A DNA stretch of 64,000 nucleotides from Maribellus sp. YY47 (lineage in GTDB: Bacteria; Bacteroidota; Bacteroidia; Bacteroidales; Prolixibacteraceae), in assembly GCF_023111095.1 (NCBI RefSeq), contig NZ_JALGYW010000001.1, positions 124,001 to 188,000 of the forward strand, given 5' to 3'. Shown one piece after another: positions 1 through 8,907 of the stretch. The stretch's first letter is position 1. Each line of letters begins with the position of its first letter. The notes beneath the pieces were generated by a model that did not search any database, had not been told where the DNA came from, and worked only from the letters and a program-made list of their open reading frames with translations. A program made the translations under genes and the position numbers.

Positions 1-620
1 CCGATTAAGGTTTCTGGAATCTGGTATTCCGCACGCCCTTCAGCATTCGTCAGCACTTCGCCGATGGGCAGGTTTCCAAAAGCTTTTTTTGCCGAAATTT
101 TCACGGCAGCATTCGGGAGTTTTACAAACGATCCGTTTTTATCGTCCACTTCAGCAAAAATTTCCACTTTCTTTTCCACTTCGTTTACCGAAGCCAGCAA
201 CTTTGCTTTCTGAGGCGGAGCATCTACCAAAAGCTGTTCGTGTGAAGGATCAAAGTTCCGGATAAAGTTGATCAGCCTCCAGCGGTCGTCTTCCGAAATG
301 GTGGTTTCAAACTGAGGCATGCCACCCCGTCCTTTGGTGATTTTAAAAAACAGTTCGCCGTCGGTATTTTTTTGCATCTGTTCCGATACCATATCCGGCG
401 GGGGAGGTACCAGCGGTAAGCCGTTGTGTTTGCCCGGATCGCCGTGGCACGACTTACAGTTTTTCATGTACAGGTCTTTCCCTTTCTTTACGTTCGAAAG
501 ATTGTATTCTGACGGATTGGTCAATCCTTTCTGATCATCCGGAACCAACCATTCCTGCGCCATCCCCTGATAAACTGTCATCAGGGCGATTACCAATGTG
601 AGTGTGAATTGCTTCTTCAT
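1..620 (-). CDS. Secreted mono-haem cytochrome c with C-terminal accessory domain (3' end outside window)
   Basis: Probable periplasmic electron carrier. The start is the ATG at 620. The first 21 residues form a signal peptide ending near MAQ. A single haem-binding motif CKSCH lies at residues 55-59, with a likely axial methionine in GGMPQF further on. After the cytochrome fold (about residues 43-125) there is a proline-linked, beta-rich stretch resembling a carboxypeptidase regulatory-like or Ig-like domain, which runs off the window edge. It starts 6 bp after the NrfD-type gene and is the third gene of a minus-strand operon (Fe-S subunit, NrfD, cytochrome c), so it probably takes electrons from, or gives them to, that membrane complex. 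Partner and direction of electron flow are inferred. The cytochrome call is firm; the accessory domain is tentative. Confidence 0.85.
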   Translation of the reverse strand, partial: MKKQFTLTLVIALMTVYQGMAQEWLVPDDQKGLTNPSEYNLSNVKKGKDLYMKNCKSCHGDPGKHNGLPLVPPPPDMVSEQMQKNTDGELFFKITKGRGGMPQFETTISEDDRWRLINFIRNFDPSHEQLLVDAPPQKAKLLASVNEVEKKVEIFAEVDDKNGSFVKLPNAAVKISAKKAFGNLPIGEVLTNAEGRAEYQIPETLI

Positions 621-626
621 CTTTCC

Positions 627-1985
627 TTAGTTTTTGGGTTCCGAAATAATTTCTCTTGAGATGCCTTTTTCTTCAGCGTATTCCCAGATGGCGATCACCG
701 GGAACATTTTTGCCAGGATGGTGATGATCAGTATAGCTGCCATAAACGAGAACACCGTAATCATGGTTTCGATGCTGGTTGGCGCGTAATGCTGGTAATT
801 TTCAGGTACATTCTGTACGGGTAAAAACGGATGTTCCAGCGTTGGGATCACGATAATATACCGTTTGAACCACGATGCAATCAAAACAAAAACTGAAATG
901 ATGGTGATGGGCAAGGGCTTTCTGAAAAACTTATTGACCATCAGGGTGATGGGCAGGAACAATCCAAAAAGTTGGGTAGCCCAGAACATCGTCGAAAACT
1001 TACCGGTAAACAGGTTGGAAAGGTGAATGCTTTCGGCGGTTTTCATTTTATAACCCGGTACGAAGAATTCGTTGATATTGAAATAAAGATAAACCAGGCA
1101 AACCAGTACAAACAATTTCCCCATCATATTAAAATGATAGTCTTCGAAATAGTCTTTTAATCCGTAGCGGACACGGTACATGTACATCACGATAATTACC
1201 GCGGCTACACCCGCAACAAAAGCGCCGGCCACGAAATAGGGACCGAAAATGGTGGTATCCCAGCCCGAACGCAGGGTCGCGGCAAACAGCCACGAGGTTA
1301 CTGTATGGATCGATAGTCCAACCGGGACAATCAGAATCATCAGGATGCGCATGGCGTGTGCCATCAGTTTATACTGTTCGGCGTTACCTTTCCAGCCTAA
1401 AGCCAGTATGCGGTATACGTTTCTTTTCCATTGCGGAATGTCGTCGCTGCCTTTGTCGCGCAACAGGGCCAGGTCGGGAAGCAGCGGTAAATAAAACAGC
1501 AATACCGAAATGGTCAGGTAGGTGGTAACTACGGTAACGTCCCAGATAATGGGTGACGCAAATCGTCCGTGCAGAAATACGTTTAAAAAGCGGTCGGGGC
1601 GCCCCATGTCCATTACGATGATGATTCCGGCAAGTGCAACACCCGCTATTGCTACCTGTTCTGCTACGCGGGAAATTACTTTCGACCATTTAATTTTTAA
1701 CAGGTGCAGCGCCGAACTAATCAGGAATCCGATCAAACTAACGGCAACAAAAAATACAAAGTTGGCAATGTACATTCCCCAGGATACGTAATCGCGCATT
1801 CCCGTAACTCCCAGTCCGTCGCGTACCTGAATGCCCCAACCCCACAGTCCGACCAAGGCGAACATGATCAGTATGAAATACCAGAAATTGGTTAATTCGT
1901 CGCGCTTAACAATCGAACGCGTGAGATCGAACGTGATTTTATCTAACAGCTTCCGGGATTCCTCCGGTGATTTTTCTTTCTCCAT
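627..1985 (-). CDS. NrfD/PsrC-type polytopic membrane subunit (quinone-interacting)
   Basis: 452 residues with about ten hydrophobic segments, of the size and pattern of NrfD/PsrC/DsrP/ActC integral membrane subunits, which exchange electrons between the quinone pool and a periplasmic Fe-S partner. It lies between a TAT-type Fe-S subunit (18 bp upstream) and a cytochrome c gene (6 bp downstream), the usual neighbourhood of this family. The N-terminus is cytoplasmic and charged. The first helix holds FWYFILIMFALVGLWGWG, and a conserved-looking GMGRP-like motif (MDMGRPDR) occurs near residue 125. No molybdopterin or other catalytic subunit is present inside the window. This is therefore a module of unknown substrate, unless further subunits lie left of position 1. 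Confidence 0.88.
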   Translation of the reverse strand: MEKEKSPEESRKLLDKITFDLTRSIVKRDELTNFWYFILIMFALVGLWGWGIQVRDGLGVTGMRDYVSWGMYIANFVFFVAVSLIGFLISSALHLLKIKWSKVISRVAEQVAIAGVALAGIIIVMDMGRPDRFLNVFLHGRFASPIIWDVTVVTTYLTISVLLFYLPLLPDLALLRDKGSDDIPQWKRNVYRILALGWKGNAEQYKLMAHAMRILMILIVPVGLSIHTVTSWLFAATLRSGWDTTIFGPYFVAGAFVAGVAAVIIVMYMYRVRYGLKDYFEDYHFNMMGKLFVLVCLVYLYFNINEFFVPGYKMKTAESIHLSNLFTGKFSTMFWATQLFGLFLPITLMVNKFFRKPLPITIISVFVLIASWFKRYIIVIPTLEHPFLPVQNVPENYQHYAPTSIETMITVFSFMAAILIITILAKMFPVIAIWEYAEEKGISREIISEPKN

Positions 1986-2003
1986 GATGCTGAAATTAGT
2001 TGA

Positions 2004-2921
2004 TTATGAATGGTGTTGCTCGATTTCGCCCTGGAATGGGAAAGCCCTGTCTTTGGGAGGCAGGTAATAAACCCTTGGTTTGGTTCCCAGGTCAGGCATC
2101 AAAGTGTATCCTGCATTGGTTTTAATCAGCTCGCTAAAACTGGTGGTTTCGTGTGTGGTTCCGTTGGTTACGGCATCTTCGTTCTGGTCGCCAAACCAGT
2201 AAACGCCGTTCGGACAGGCAGAAACACACGAAGGCAGTTTTCCGTCGCGCAAACGGTCGGCGCTAAACAAACATTTCGAAATGGTTCCTTTTTTCTGCGG
2301 AACGTTGGCTTCAATATTATAGGTTACGCCTTTGTATTTGTCAGCATCGCGGGGTTCGAACCAGTTGAATACCCTGGCTGAATACGGACAGGCGGCTATA
2401 CAGAAACGGCAGCCGATGCAACGTTCATTGTCGATCAGTACGATACCATCTTCACGTTTAAATGTTGCATTTACCGGACATACCTTGGTGCATGGCGGAT
2501 TGTCGCAGTGCTGACATGGTTTCGGCATATAATAAGGAGCCGTGTTTTCGGCATCCTGCATTTCCAATACATTAATATGGTGCTGTTCCGGCCGGAGCTG
2601 GTGGTGGTTCTGGCAGGCTTTCATACACTGACGTGCATTCCGGCATTTCGACAGGTCAATCACCATTACAAATTTCTTCCCGGGCAAGCCTTCGCGGCCA
2701 CGCTTTTGATTCTCCGACAGACTTGGGATATCTGCAGGTTTCAGCTGTGATTTCTCAACTTTCACCAGTTCTCCGCTCGAAGTCAACAAGGTGATGGTGT
2801 CGCCACTGGTTGATTCAACCTGAGTGCAAGAATTCAAAATGGAAGATCCCCCGACAACACCTGCGGCGCCGATCGACACCCCAAGGGTTTTCATGAAGCT
2901 TCTGCGCGATTTCTTTTCCAT
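2004..2921 (-). CDS. TAT-exported ferredoxin-like Fe-S subunit (DsrO/NrfC/PsrB type) with incomplete Cys motifs
   Basis: 305 residues. The N-terminus carries a twin-arginine signal (KKSRRSFMKTLG) followed by a hydrophobic stretch and a Cys (ILNSC) that could be lipidated. Four cysteine clusters follow, as in Fe-S subunits of complex iron-sulfur molybdoenzymes: CRNARQCMKAC, CQHCDNPPCTKVCP, CIGCRFCIAACP and CLFSADRLRDGKLPSCVSACP. Clusters II and III are complete. Clusters I and IV each lack the second Cys of the usual CxxC (Ala and Ser respectively). In this fold motifs I and IV together build two clusters, so these could be three-cysteine sites or lost. It is the first gene of the operon with NrfD and cytochrome c and is divergent from the oxidase operon. 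Its role is electron transfer between the membrane subunit and a periplasmic partner. Confidence 0.86.
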   Translation of the reverse strand: MEKKSRRSFMKTLGVSIGAAGVVGGSSILNSCTQVESTSGDTITLLTSSGELVKVEKSQLKPADIPSLSENQKRGREGLPGKKFVMVIDLSKCRNARQCMKACQNHHQLRPEQHHINVLEMQDAENTAPYYMPKPCQHCDNPPCTKVCPVNATFKREDGIVLIDNERCIGCRFCIAACPYSARVFNWFEPRDADKYKGVTYNIEANVPQKKGTISKCLFSADRLRDGKLPSCVSACPNGVYWFGDQNEDAVTNGTTHETTSFSELIKTNAGYTLMPDLGTKPRVYYLPPKDRAFPFQGEIEQHHS

Positions 2922-3600
2922 AAACAGACAATTTTTATCAACTAATATCCAGATTAAATATCCTTTAAATTAAGCGAAATTATAAAATATGGGGCTCGTT
3001 CCAAATCATAAATGTTTCCAGGTAATAAAAGATGAATTAGTCTCAGAAGTCTAAATTTGAGTTAGTTACACGTGCGTTTGTAAAAAAATATCAAGTTTTA
3101 TTTTGGAATAAACAATTGATTTGAACTGCAATAGCCGGAAACAGTAATTTTTCTCCAATTTTTGTGTGAACAATCCAAAACTTGCGATTGTTTCACTGAG
3201 TTTTTTTCTTCGGCCGGTAATTCAACATAAGAACCGAATTGAGGTAAAAATTATATGTTGTAAAACATGTTTTTAAAAGATGTTTCGGGATAAGAGTTGG
3301 TGAAAATAGTATTTTATGTTGAATTTATCTTCCCTTTCACTGCGATGTTTGCTGTAATTTATAATCCTTCTGAACTGAACAAATGATTTTAATGCCTTGG
3401 ACTGGATGACTTCAAAATCGAAAAACATTAAGAAACAGGCTTTTTGAATAAACATTCAGCAGCTTTTGTGGTTTTATAAACGAACAAATTGAATCGTTTG
3501 TCTTTGTGTCTGGCTGACATTTGTTCGTGTACAATGCTTCAGACGGGCAAATCAGGATAAAAGATCAAAGACAGAGCCTGCTAAAACTGGATTAATAAAA
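2922..3600. other. Divergent intergenic region between the Fe-S/NrfD module and the oxidase operon
   Basis: About 680 bp of AT-rich DNA between divergent operons. I see no convincing gene; one short minus-strand frame (3273-3455) has no supporting features. No clear TAnnTTTG box could be assigned to either operon. It presumably holds both promoters. Confidence 0.5.
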
Positions 3601-4416
3601 ATGAGAAATCAGCTTAACACAGTAATTCTGATTGTCACAACTCTACTGTTTGTGAGCGTTACAAGTCGTGCCCAGCAGCCTGTTAATCCTGCAGCCAGTG
3701 ACGACGATGTAGAAATCGGAGTTGTTGAACATCTCGATGATTTTCTTCCCGACAGTATTTCCCTGATCAATGAAGCCGGCGAAAAAGTTTGGCTGGCTGA
3801 TGTTATTGATAAACCAACGGTGATCAACTTTGTGTATTACCGCTGCCCGGGAATTTGCAGCCCGCTGATGGAGGCGGTTGCCGGAGTGATGGACAAATCG
3901 GAGTTAATTCCCGGGAAAGATTACCAGGTGTTGACCATCAGTTTCGATCCTACCGAGACCATCGATTTGGGGATTCGCAAAAAAAACAATTACCTCAACC
4001 TGATGAACAATGCCGACAAAGTAGAGGCGGCCAAAACAGGATGGAAGTTTTTTGTTTCGGACAGCGCCAGTATTGTAAGGGCTACCAATGCAACCGGGTT
4101 TAAGTACAAAAGGAACGGCAACGATTATTTACATGCGGCCTCTTTGACGGTGGTGAGCCCCGACGGAAAAATAACCCGGTATCTGAATGGCTTGTATTTT
4201 CTTCCGTTTGAGTGGAAAATGGCAATTGTGGAAGCCTCAAAAGGACAGTCGGGCCCCACGCTCAACAAAGTATTACGGTTTTGCTTTTCATACGACCCGA
4301 AAGGTCAAACATATGTATTAAATGTAACAAAACTTGGCGGAACACTCATCATGTTTTTTGCTGTGGTGTTGCTGCTTGTTATGGTGTTGAAACCAAAACG
4401 AAAGAAGTCAATTTAA
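3601..4416 (+). CDS. SCO1/SenC family copper chaperone for cytochrome oxidase assembly
   Basis: 271 residues. An N-terminal signal peptide (to about residue 25, SRAQQ) is followed by a thioredoxin-like SCO domain. The copper-binding CPGIC motif lies in YYRCPGICSP, and the conserved distal histidine in NDYLHAA. A hydrophobic segment near the C-terminus (GGTLIMFFAVVLLLVMVL) probably anchors it in the inner membrane. SCO proteins deliver copper to, or keep reduced the cysteines of, the CuA site of oxidase subunit II. It stands 9 bp before oxidase subunit I as the first gene of the operon, and this operon encodes a CuA-containing subunit II, so the role fits well. C-terminal rather than N-terminal anchoring is a small variation on the common layout. 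Confidence 0.93.
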   Translation: MRNQLNTVILIVTTLLFVSVTSRAQQPVNPAASDDDVEIGVVEHLDDFLPDSISLINEAGEKVWLADVIDKPTVINFVYYRCPGICSPLMEAVAGVMDKSELIPGKDYQVLTISFDPTETIDLGIRKKNNYLNLMNNADKVEAAKTGWKFFVSDSASIVRATNATGFKYKRNGNDYLHAASLTVVSPDGKITRYLNGLYFLPFEWKMAIVEASKGQSGPTLNKVLRFCFSYDPKGQTYVLNVTKLGGTLIMFFAVVLLLVMVLKPKRKKSI

Positions 4417-4425
4417 ACAAAACTT

Positions 4426-6036
4426 ATGCAAACAACTGCTGTTAACGGAGCAAATTATTTAACCTATCAGGGAAAATACAAAGGTTTGCTCGGATGGATT
4501 TTTTCGACCGATCACAAACGAATCGGACTGTTGTATCTGTATTCGATCGCTACCATGTTTACAACGGGAGTATTACTGGGACTGGCCATGAAATTTGAGT
4601 TGCTGGCTCCGGGGAAAACCATTATGGAAGCGCAGACCTATAACTCGGTTTTTACCGTTCACGGAGTGATCATGATATTCATGGTGGTGGTTCCGGGACT
4701 TCCCGCAGTATTTGGTAACCTGATGTTGCCGATTATGATCGGGGCCCGCGACGTGGCTTTCCCAAAGCTGAACCTCTTATCATGGTGGTTGTACGTTTCC
4801 GGTGTTTTCCTGGTGTTGGCAGCATTGCTTTTTGGTAAAGGTTCACCCGATACCGGCTGGACTTTTTATGCGCCCTACAGTTTTAAAACCGGAACAAATA
4901 TGTTACCCGCCATTTTTGGCGCCTTTGTTTTGGGATTCTCGTCCATTCTTACCGGGCTGAATTTTCTGGTAACGATTCACCGCCTGAGATGTAAAGGAAT
5001 GAAGTGGATGAAGCTTCCGCTTTTTGTCTGGACACTTTACGGAACTGCCTGGATACAGTTACTCGCAACCCCGGTAGTTGGAATAACCCTGGTATTGGTT
5101 GCACTGGAGCGCGTGTTTGGTGTCGGTATTTTTGATCCGGCCCTGGGTGGCGATCCTATCCTGTATCAGCATTTGTTCTGGATCTATTCGCATCCGGCTG
5201 TTTATATCATGATCCTTCCGGCCATGGGGGCGATTTCCGAAATTATACCGACTTTTTCACAAAAACATATTTTTGGATATAAGGCAATTATCGCTTCAAC
5301 AATGGCCATTGCATTTGTGGGATACCTGGTTTGGGGCCACCACATGTTCACGGCCGGTATGAGCGGAACAGCCCAATATTATTTTTCGCTGTTAACCTTT
5401 ATCGTTGCCATCCCAAGTGCAATTAAAGTATTCAACTGGATATCGACCCTGTACAAGGGATCGATCAATATCCAGACTCCCTTTTACTGGGCAGTGTCGT
5501 TTATTTTTGTCTTTATGATAGGAGGCTTAAGCGGACTTGTTTTGGGGGCGCTGGCCACCGATGTTCATGTGCACGATACTGCTTTTGTTGTAGCCCATTT
5601 TCATTACATCGTTTTTGGCGGAACAGGCTTTGCCTTTTTTGCCGCAATGCACTACTGGTTCCCCAAAATTTTTGGAAGAATGTATGATAAAGCCTGGGCC
5701 AACACGGGCTGGCTGGTTTTCTTTGTTGGTTTCCTGGCACTTTATACACCCATGTTTTACCTGGGAATGATGGGGATGCCCCGCCGTTATTACGACTATC
5801 TGGAAGAATTTCATGGCGGTAATATCCTGAGTACATTTGGCTCCTGGGTATTGGCAACCGGTTTCATAATTATTGTGGTTAACCTGGTGCGTTCGGCCCG
5901 AAAAGGAGCGCCTGCCGAAGCTAATCCGTGGCATGGTAGAACCCTTGAATGGACAGTGCCATCTCCACCTCCGGTGTTGAATTTTGATAAGGAACCGGTA
6001 ATCGGAGAAAATGACGGACCTTACAATTACGAATAA
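4426..6036 (+). CDS. ctaD: Cytochrome c oxidase subunit I (A2-type haem-copper oxidase)
   Basis: 536 residues with twelve expected transmembrane helices. The haem a ligand region is FTVHGVIMIFM. The CuB histidines appear in YSHPAVY and WGHHMF, and the haem a/a3 ligands in HDTAFVVAHFHY. The motif is YSHPAVY rather than HPEVY: the D-channel glutamate of A1 oxidases is absent and is replaced by the Tyr-Ser pair of A2-type oxidases. This is the catalytic subunit reducing O2 to water with proton pumping. It is followed by subunits III, IV and II, with spacings of 17, 12 and 2 bp along the operon, and preceded by the SCO chaperone. Confidence 0.97.
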   Translation: MQTTAVNGANYLTYQGKYKGLLGWIFSTDHKRIGLLYLYSIATMFTTGVLLGLAMKFELLAPGKTIMEAQTYNSVFTVHGVIMIFMVVVPGLPAVFGNLMLPIMIGARDVAFPKLNLLSWWLYVSGVFLVLAALLFGKGSPDTGWTFYAPYSFKTGTNMLPAIFGAFVLGFSSILTGLNFLVTIHRLRCKGMKWMKLPLFVWTLYGTAWIQLLATPVVGITLVLVALERVFGVGIFDPALGGDPILYQHLFWIYSHPAVYIMILPAMGAISEIIPTFSQKHIFGYKAIIASTMAIAFVGYLVWGHHMFTAGMSGTAQYYFSLLTFIVAIPSAIKVFNWISTLYKGSINIQTPFYWAVSFIFVFMIGGLSGLVLGALATDVHVHDTAFVVAHFHYIVFGGTGFAFFAAMHYWFPKIFGRMYDKAWANTGWLVFFVGFLALYTPMFYLGMMGMPRRYYDYLEEFHGGNILSTFGSWVLATGFIIIVVNLVRSARKGAPAEANPWHGRTLEWTVPSPPPVLNFDKEPVIGENDGPYNYE

Positions 6037-6053
6037 AACTTAACTAAACGGAT

Positions 6054-6677
6054 ATGGAACATGCACATCATGTAGAACATCCCGATATGTATGATGCCGA
6101 GTCGTCGAAAGTCGGCATGTGGTTGTTTATTTTTACTGAATTACTGCTTTTTGGGGCACTGTTCGTTATTTACGCGGTTTACCGCTATATGAACCCCGAT
6201 GCATTTCACCTGGCAGGCGAGGAGTTGAACCGGGTCATCGGGACAGTCAATACCGTTATCCTGCTGATAAGTAGTATGACCATTGCCATGGCCACCACTG
6301 CTTTACAGAAAGGACACCGAAATGTGGCGATCGGCCTGGTGAGTATCACCTTTGTGATCGGGCTTGCTTTTTTGGTTAACAAGTACTTTGAGTGGGGAGT
6401 GAAATTTTCGCACGGAATCTGGCCCGGATCAGAACACATGATCAGCGAAATGAGCCACGGTGAGATTTTGTTTTTTGGCTTGTACTTCGTAATGACGGGC
6501 TTGCATGCCCTGCACATCATCATCGGGATGGCGATCATGGTTTTTGCCGTACGCGGTCTTGCAAGAGGGAAAGTGCATGCCGACCGGCCTTCGCTGCTCG
6601 ATAACTGCGGATTGTACTGGCACCTGGTTGACCTGATCTGGATTTTCCTGTTCCCGTTATTTTATTTAATACACTAA
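6054..6677 (+). CDS. ctaE: Cytochrome c oxidase subunit III
   Basis: 207 residues with five predicted helices, the short bacterial form of subunit III. Family features are the first helix with KVGMWLFIFTELLLFGALF, the conserved glutamate and histidine near the third and fourth helices (MSHGEILFFGLYFVMTGLHALHIIIG), and the C-terminal YWHLVDLIWIFLFPLFYL. Subunit III stabilises subunit I and proton uptake in the inner membrane. It is located between subunit I and the small subunit IV in a tight operon. Confidence 0.95.
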   Translation: MEHAHHVEHPDMYDAESSKVGMWLFIFTELLLFGALFVIYAVYRYMNPDAFHLAGEELNRVIGTVNTVILLISSMTIAMATTALQKGHRNVAIGLVSITFVIGLAFLVNKYFEWGVKFSHGIWPGSEHMISEMSHGEILFFGLYFVMTGLHALHIIIGMAIMVFAVRGLARGKVHADRPSLLDNCGLYWHLVDLIWIFLFPLFYLIH

Positions 6678-6689
6678 AACTAAATCAAT

Positions 6690-6974
6690 ATGTCCGGAGA
6701 AAAGCATCACATAGTTCCCTATCGGCTGTATTTTGTTGTGTTGATTGCCTTGCTGGCTCTCACTTTTGCGTCGGTATGGATCACCAGCATCGAACTGCGG
6801 GACTATACGGTGGCAGCTGCCTTATTGTTTGCAATAGTTAAATCATATCTGGTTTTGAACTATTTCATGCACCTGAAATACGATAAACCTTATATCAAGA
6901 TTATGGTCGGCTTTGTGTTTGCCATCTTTTTGGTGATGATAGTGATAACCTTTTTAGATTACCTTTATAGATAG
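6690..6974 (+). CDS. ctaF: Cytochrome c oxidase subunit IV (prokaryotic small subunit)
   Basis: 94 residues with three hydrophobic segments. The second contains VAAALLFAIVKSYLVLNYFMHLKYD, a hallmark of the prokaryotic COX4 family (K-x-x-L-V-x-x-x-F-M-H-L). It is a small accessory membrane subunit; its exact role in the oxidase is not well defined. It lies between subunits III and II, with only 2 bp to the subunit II start. Confidence 0.93.
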   Translation: MSGEKHHIVPYRLYFVVLIALLALTFASVWITSIELRDYTVAAALLFAIVKSYLVLNYFMHLKYDKPYIKIMVGFVFAIFLVMIVITFLDYLYR

Positions 6975-6976
6975 CT

Positions 6977-7924
6977 ATGAACTCAGAAGTGACTCAAGCC
7001 TCAAATTTTGTACAAGGTGTTGACACGGCCTTTATTATAATCCTGGCAATATGCTTCATATTCCTGATTGGTTTAACGGCCGTTATGTTGTATTTCATTT
7101 ACAAGTACAATAAAAAGAAAAATCCGAAACCGACTCAGATCGAGGGAAGTACAAAACTGGAGATCATCTGGACGATCATTCCCTTTTTACTGACCATGCT
7201 GATGTTTTATTATGGCTGGGCAGGCTGGAAACCCATGCACAAGCCGCCGAAAGATGCCATGGAAGTAACGGTTTACGGACGGATGTGGAATTTCAGTTTT
7301 GAATACGATAACGGGAGAAGATCGGATACTTTGTTTCTTCCGAAAGACAAACCGGTGAAACTGAACCTGGTGGCGATGGATGTACTGCACAGTTTGTACA
7401 TTCCGGCTTTTAGGGTAAAACAGGACATGGTACCGGGAAAGAAAGATAATTTTATGTGGTTTGAACCGCAGAAAGAAGGAACCTACGAATTGTTTTGTGC
7501 TGAGTACTGCGGTTTACAGCACTCCTACATGTATACCTATGTGGAGGTGATGAAAGATTCGGCTTTTCAGGCCTGGATTGCTGATACTACGAGTGTGGCT
7601 GCTTCGGTGGCAGCGGTTGAATCGCCTGCAGCTACCGGAAAACGGATTATGCAGAACATTGGCTGTTTTGCCTGCCACACCATCGACGGAACCCGCCTGG
7701 TTGGGCCAAGTTTTAAAGGAATCTGGGGCGAAACGCAAACCGTTGCAACCGGGCGCGACAAACGCGAGGTTACTGTGGACGAAGAATACATCAAACGCTC
7801 GATATTTGATCCGAATGCCGATATTGCTGACGGCTATCAGAAAGGGCTGATGCTGACGTATGAAGGGCAACTTTCAGACGACGATGTAAACAACATTATT
7901 GAGTACCTGAAAACATTGAAATAA
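6977..7924 (+). CDS. ctaC: Cytochrome c oxidase subunit II with fused cytochrome c domain (caa3 type)
   Basis: 315 residues. Two N-terminal membrane helices (about residues 15-45 and 65-85) are followed by a periplasmic cupredoxin domain with the CuA motif CAEYCGLQHSYM. A C-terminal cytochrome c domain has the haem motif CFACH, and an axial methionine probably lies in GLMLTYEG. The fusion means electrons enter through a covalently attached haem c, as in caa3 oxidases. It is the last structural oxidase gene here. The order I-III-IV-II differs from the more common order that begins with subunit II. Confidence 0.96.
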   Translation: MNSEVTQASNFVQGVDTAFIIILAICFIFLIGLTAVMLYFIYKYNKKKNPKPTQIEGSTKLEIIWTIIPFLLTMLMFYYGWAGWKPMHKPPKDAMEVTVYGRMWNFSFEYDNGRRSDTLFLPKDKPVKLNLVAMDVLHSLYIPAFRVKQDMVPGKKDNFMWFEPQKEGTYELFCAEYCGLQHSYMYTYVEVMKDSAFQAWIADTTSVAASVAAVESPAATGKRIMQNIGCFACHTIDGTRLVGPSFKGIWGETQTVATGRDKREVTVDEEYIKRSIFDPNADIADGYQKGLMLTYEGQLSDDDVNNIIEYLKTLK

Positions 7925-7938
7925 GAAAAGCTGGCAGA

Positions 7939-8844
7939 ATGGAAGGGTCGTTGAGTATGCTGGAAACAAATAAAACGCTTGACTTTAAGCAGCAGCTAAA
8001 AGTGATCTACGAACTGGGGAAAGTTCGTATCTCGTTGCCCATTGCCCTTTCTGCAGTTACCGGTTATGTTTTAATGCAACACGTTATGGATGCGCAGGGC
8101 TGGTTGCTGGCCCTGGGTGTTTTCCTGATGTCGTGCAGTTCGAGTGTAATTAATCACTGGCAGGAACGAAACCTCGATGCACAAATGCCCCGCACAAAAG
8201 ACCGTCCCATTCCTTCGGGACGAATAAGCGCCAATGGAGCTTTAATGCTGGCCGTAGGTTTGGCATTAAGCGGTTCGGTGATTTTGCTGGTGTCAAGCCC
8301 GGTGATGGCGCTGGTGTTAAGTTGGGTAACCCTGTTTTTTTACAACGGTGTTTACACCCCCATGAAAAAGTTCTCGGCTTTTGCAGTTATTCCCGGTTCA
8401 ATGGTAGGAGCTTTGCCTCCACTAATTGGATGGACTGCCGCCGGAGGAAGCCTCACTTCTGAATCCATACTTATTGTGGCCGCTTTCTTTTTCATCGGTC
8501 AGATTCCTCATTTCTGGCTGTTGTTGCTCATGTTTGGCGAGCAATACCAAAAAGCCAGTATGCCCAGTTTAAATCAGCTTTTCAGCAACGACCAGATCAA
8601 GCGCGTAACTTATGCCTGGGTGCTGACCACCATCGCCTCGGCATTGCTGGTGCTCTTTTTTGTGGTGCAAAGCCGTATTGTCATGTTTTTTCTGATCTTT
8701 TATATTTTTTACCTGCTTTTTTCCCTCACCCTGGCCGTTTTTATGCAAAAGGAATTCAAGGTGAGGCCCGCATTTTACAAGCTAAACTTTCTTTATTTGT
8801 TTATGATGATCTTTCTGATTGTCGACAGTTTGGTAAAGACTTGA
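7939..8844 (+). CDS. ctaB: Haem O synthase (protohaem IX farnesyltransferase), UbiA family
   Basis: 301 residues with about eight to nine helices. The prenyl-diphosphate binding region is NHWQERNLDAQMPRTKDRPI, the CtaB form of the UbiA NxxxDxxxD motif. A second aspartate motif region lies near the middle of the protein. The enzyme farnesylates haem B to haem O, the precursor of haem A for the adjacent oxidase. It starts 14 bp after subunit II as the last gene of the operon. A second in-frame ATG at 7957 is a possible alternative start. No haem A synthase (ctaA) gene is in the window. Confidence 0.93.
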   Translation: MEGSLSMLETNKTLDFKQQLKVIYELGKVRISLPIALSAVTGYVLMQHVMDAQGWLLALGVFLMSCSSSVINHWQERNLDAQMPRTKDRPIPSGRISANGALMLAVGLALSGSVILLVSSPVMALVLSWVTLFFYNGVYTPMKKFSAFAVIPGSMVGALPPLIGWTAAGGSLTSESILIVAAFFFIGQIPHFWLLLLMFGEQYQKASMPSLNQLFSNDQIKRVTYAWVLTTIASALLVLFFVVQSRIVMFFLIFYIFYLLFSLTLAVFMQKEFKVRPAFYKLNFLYLFMMIFLIVDSLVKT

Positions 8845-8856
8845 TTCACGGATAAG

Positions 8857-8884
8857 TTTGGTGGCTTTAATTTCGTTAACTTTG
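8857..8884 (+). promoter_or_regulatory. Putative Bacteroidota-type promoter of the DEAD-box helicase gene
   Basis: The -7 element TAACTTTG at 8877-8884 matches the consensus TAnnTTTG. A TTTG at 8857-8860, 16 bp upstream, could serve as the -33 element, although the spacing is at the short end. The helicase start codon is 23 bp downstream of the -7 box. Confidence 0.6.
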
Positions 8885-8907
8885 CAGCATCGAAATTTAT
8901 TTTTTAC

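Noticed and set aside
3273-3455. 60-codon minus-strand frame in the divergent region before the SCO gene
   Set aside because: No signal, no domain, no promoter-like element; composition like random AT-rich DNA.
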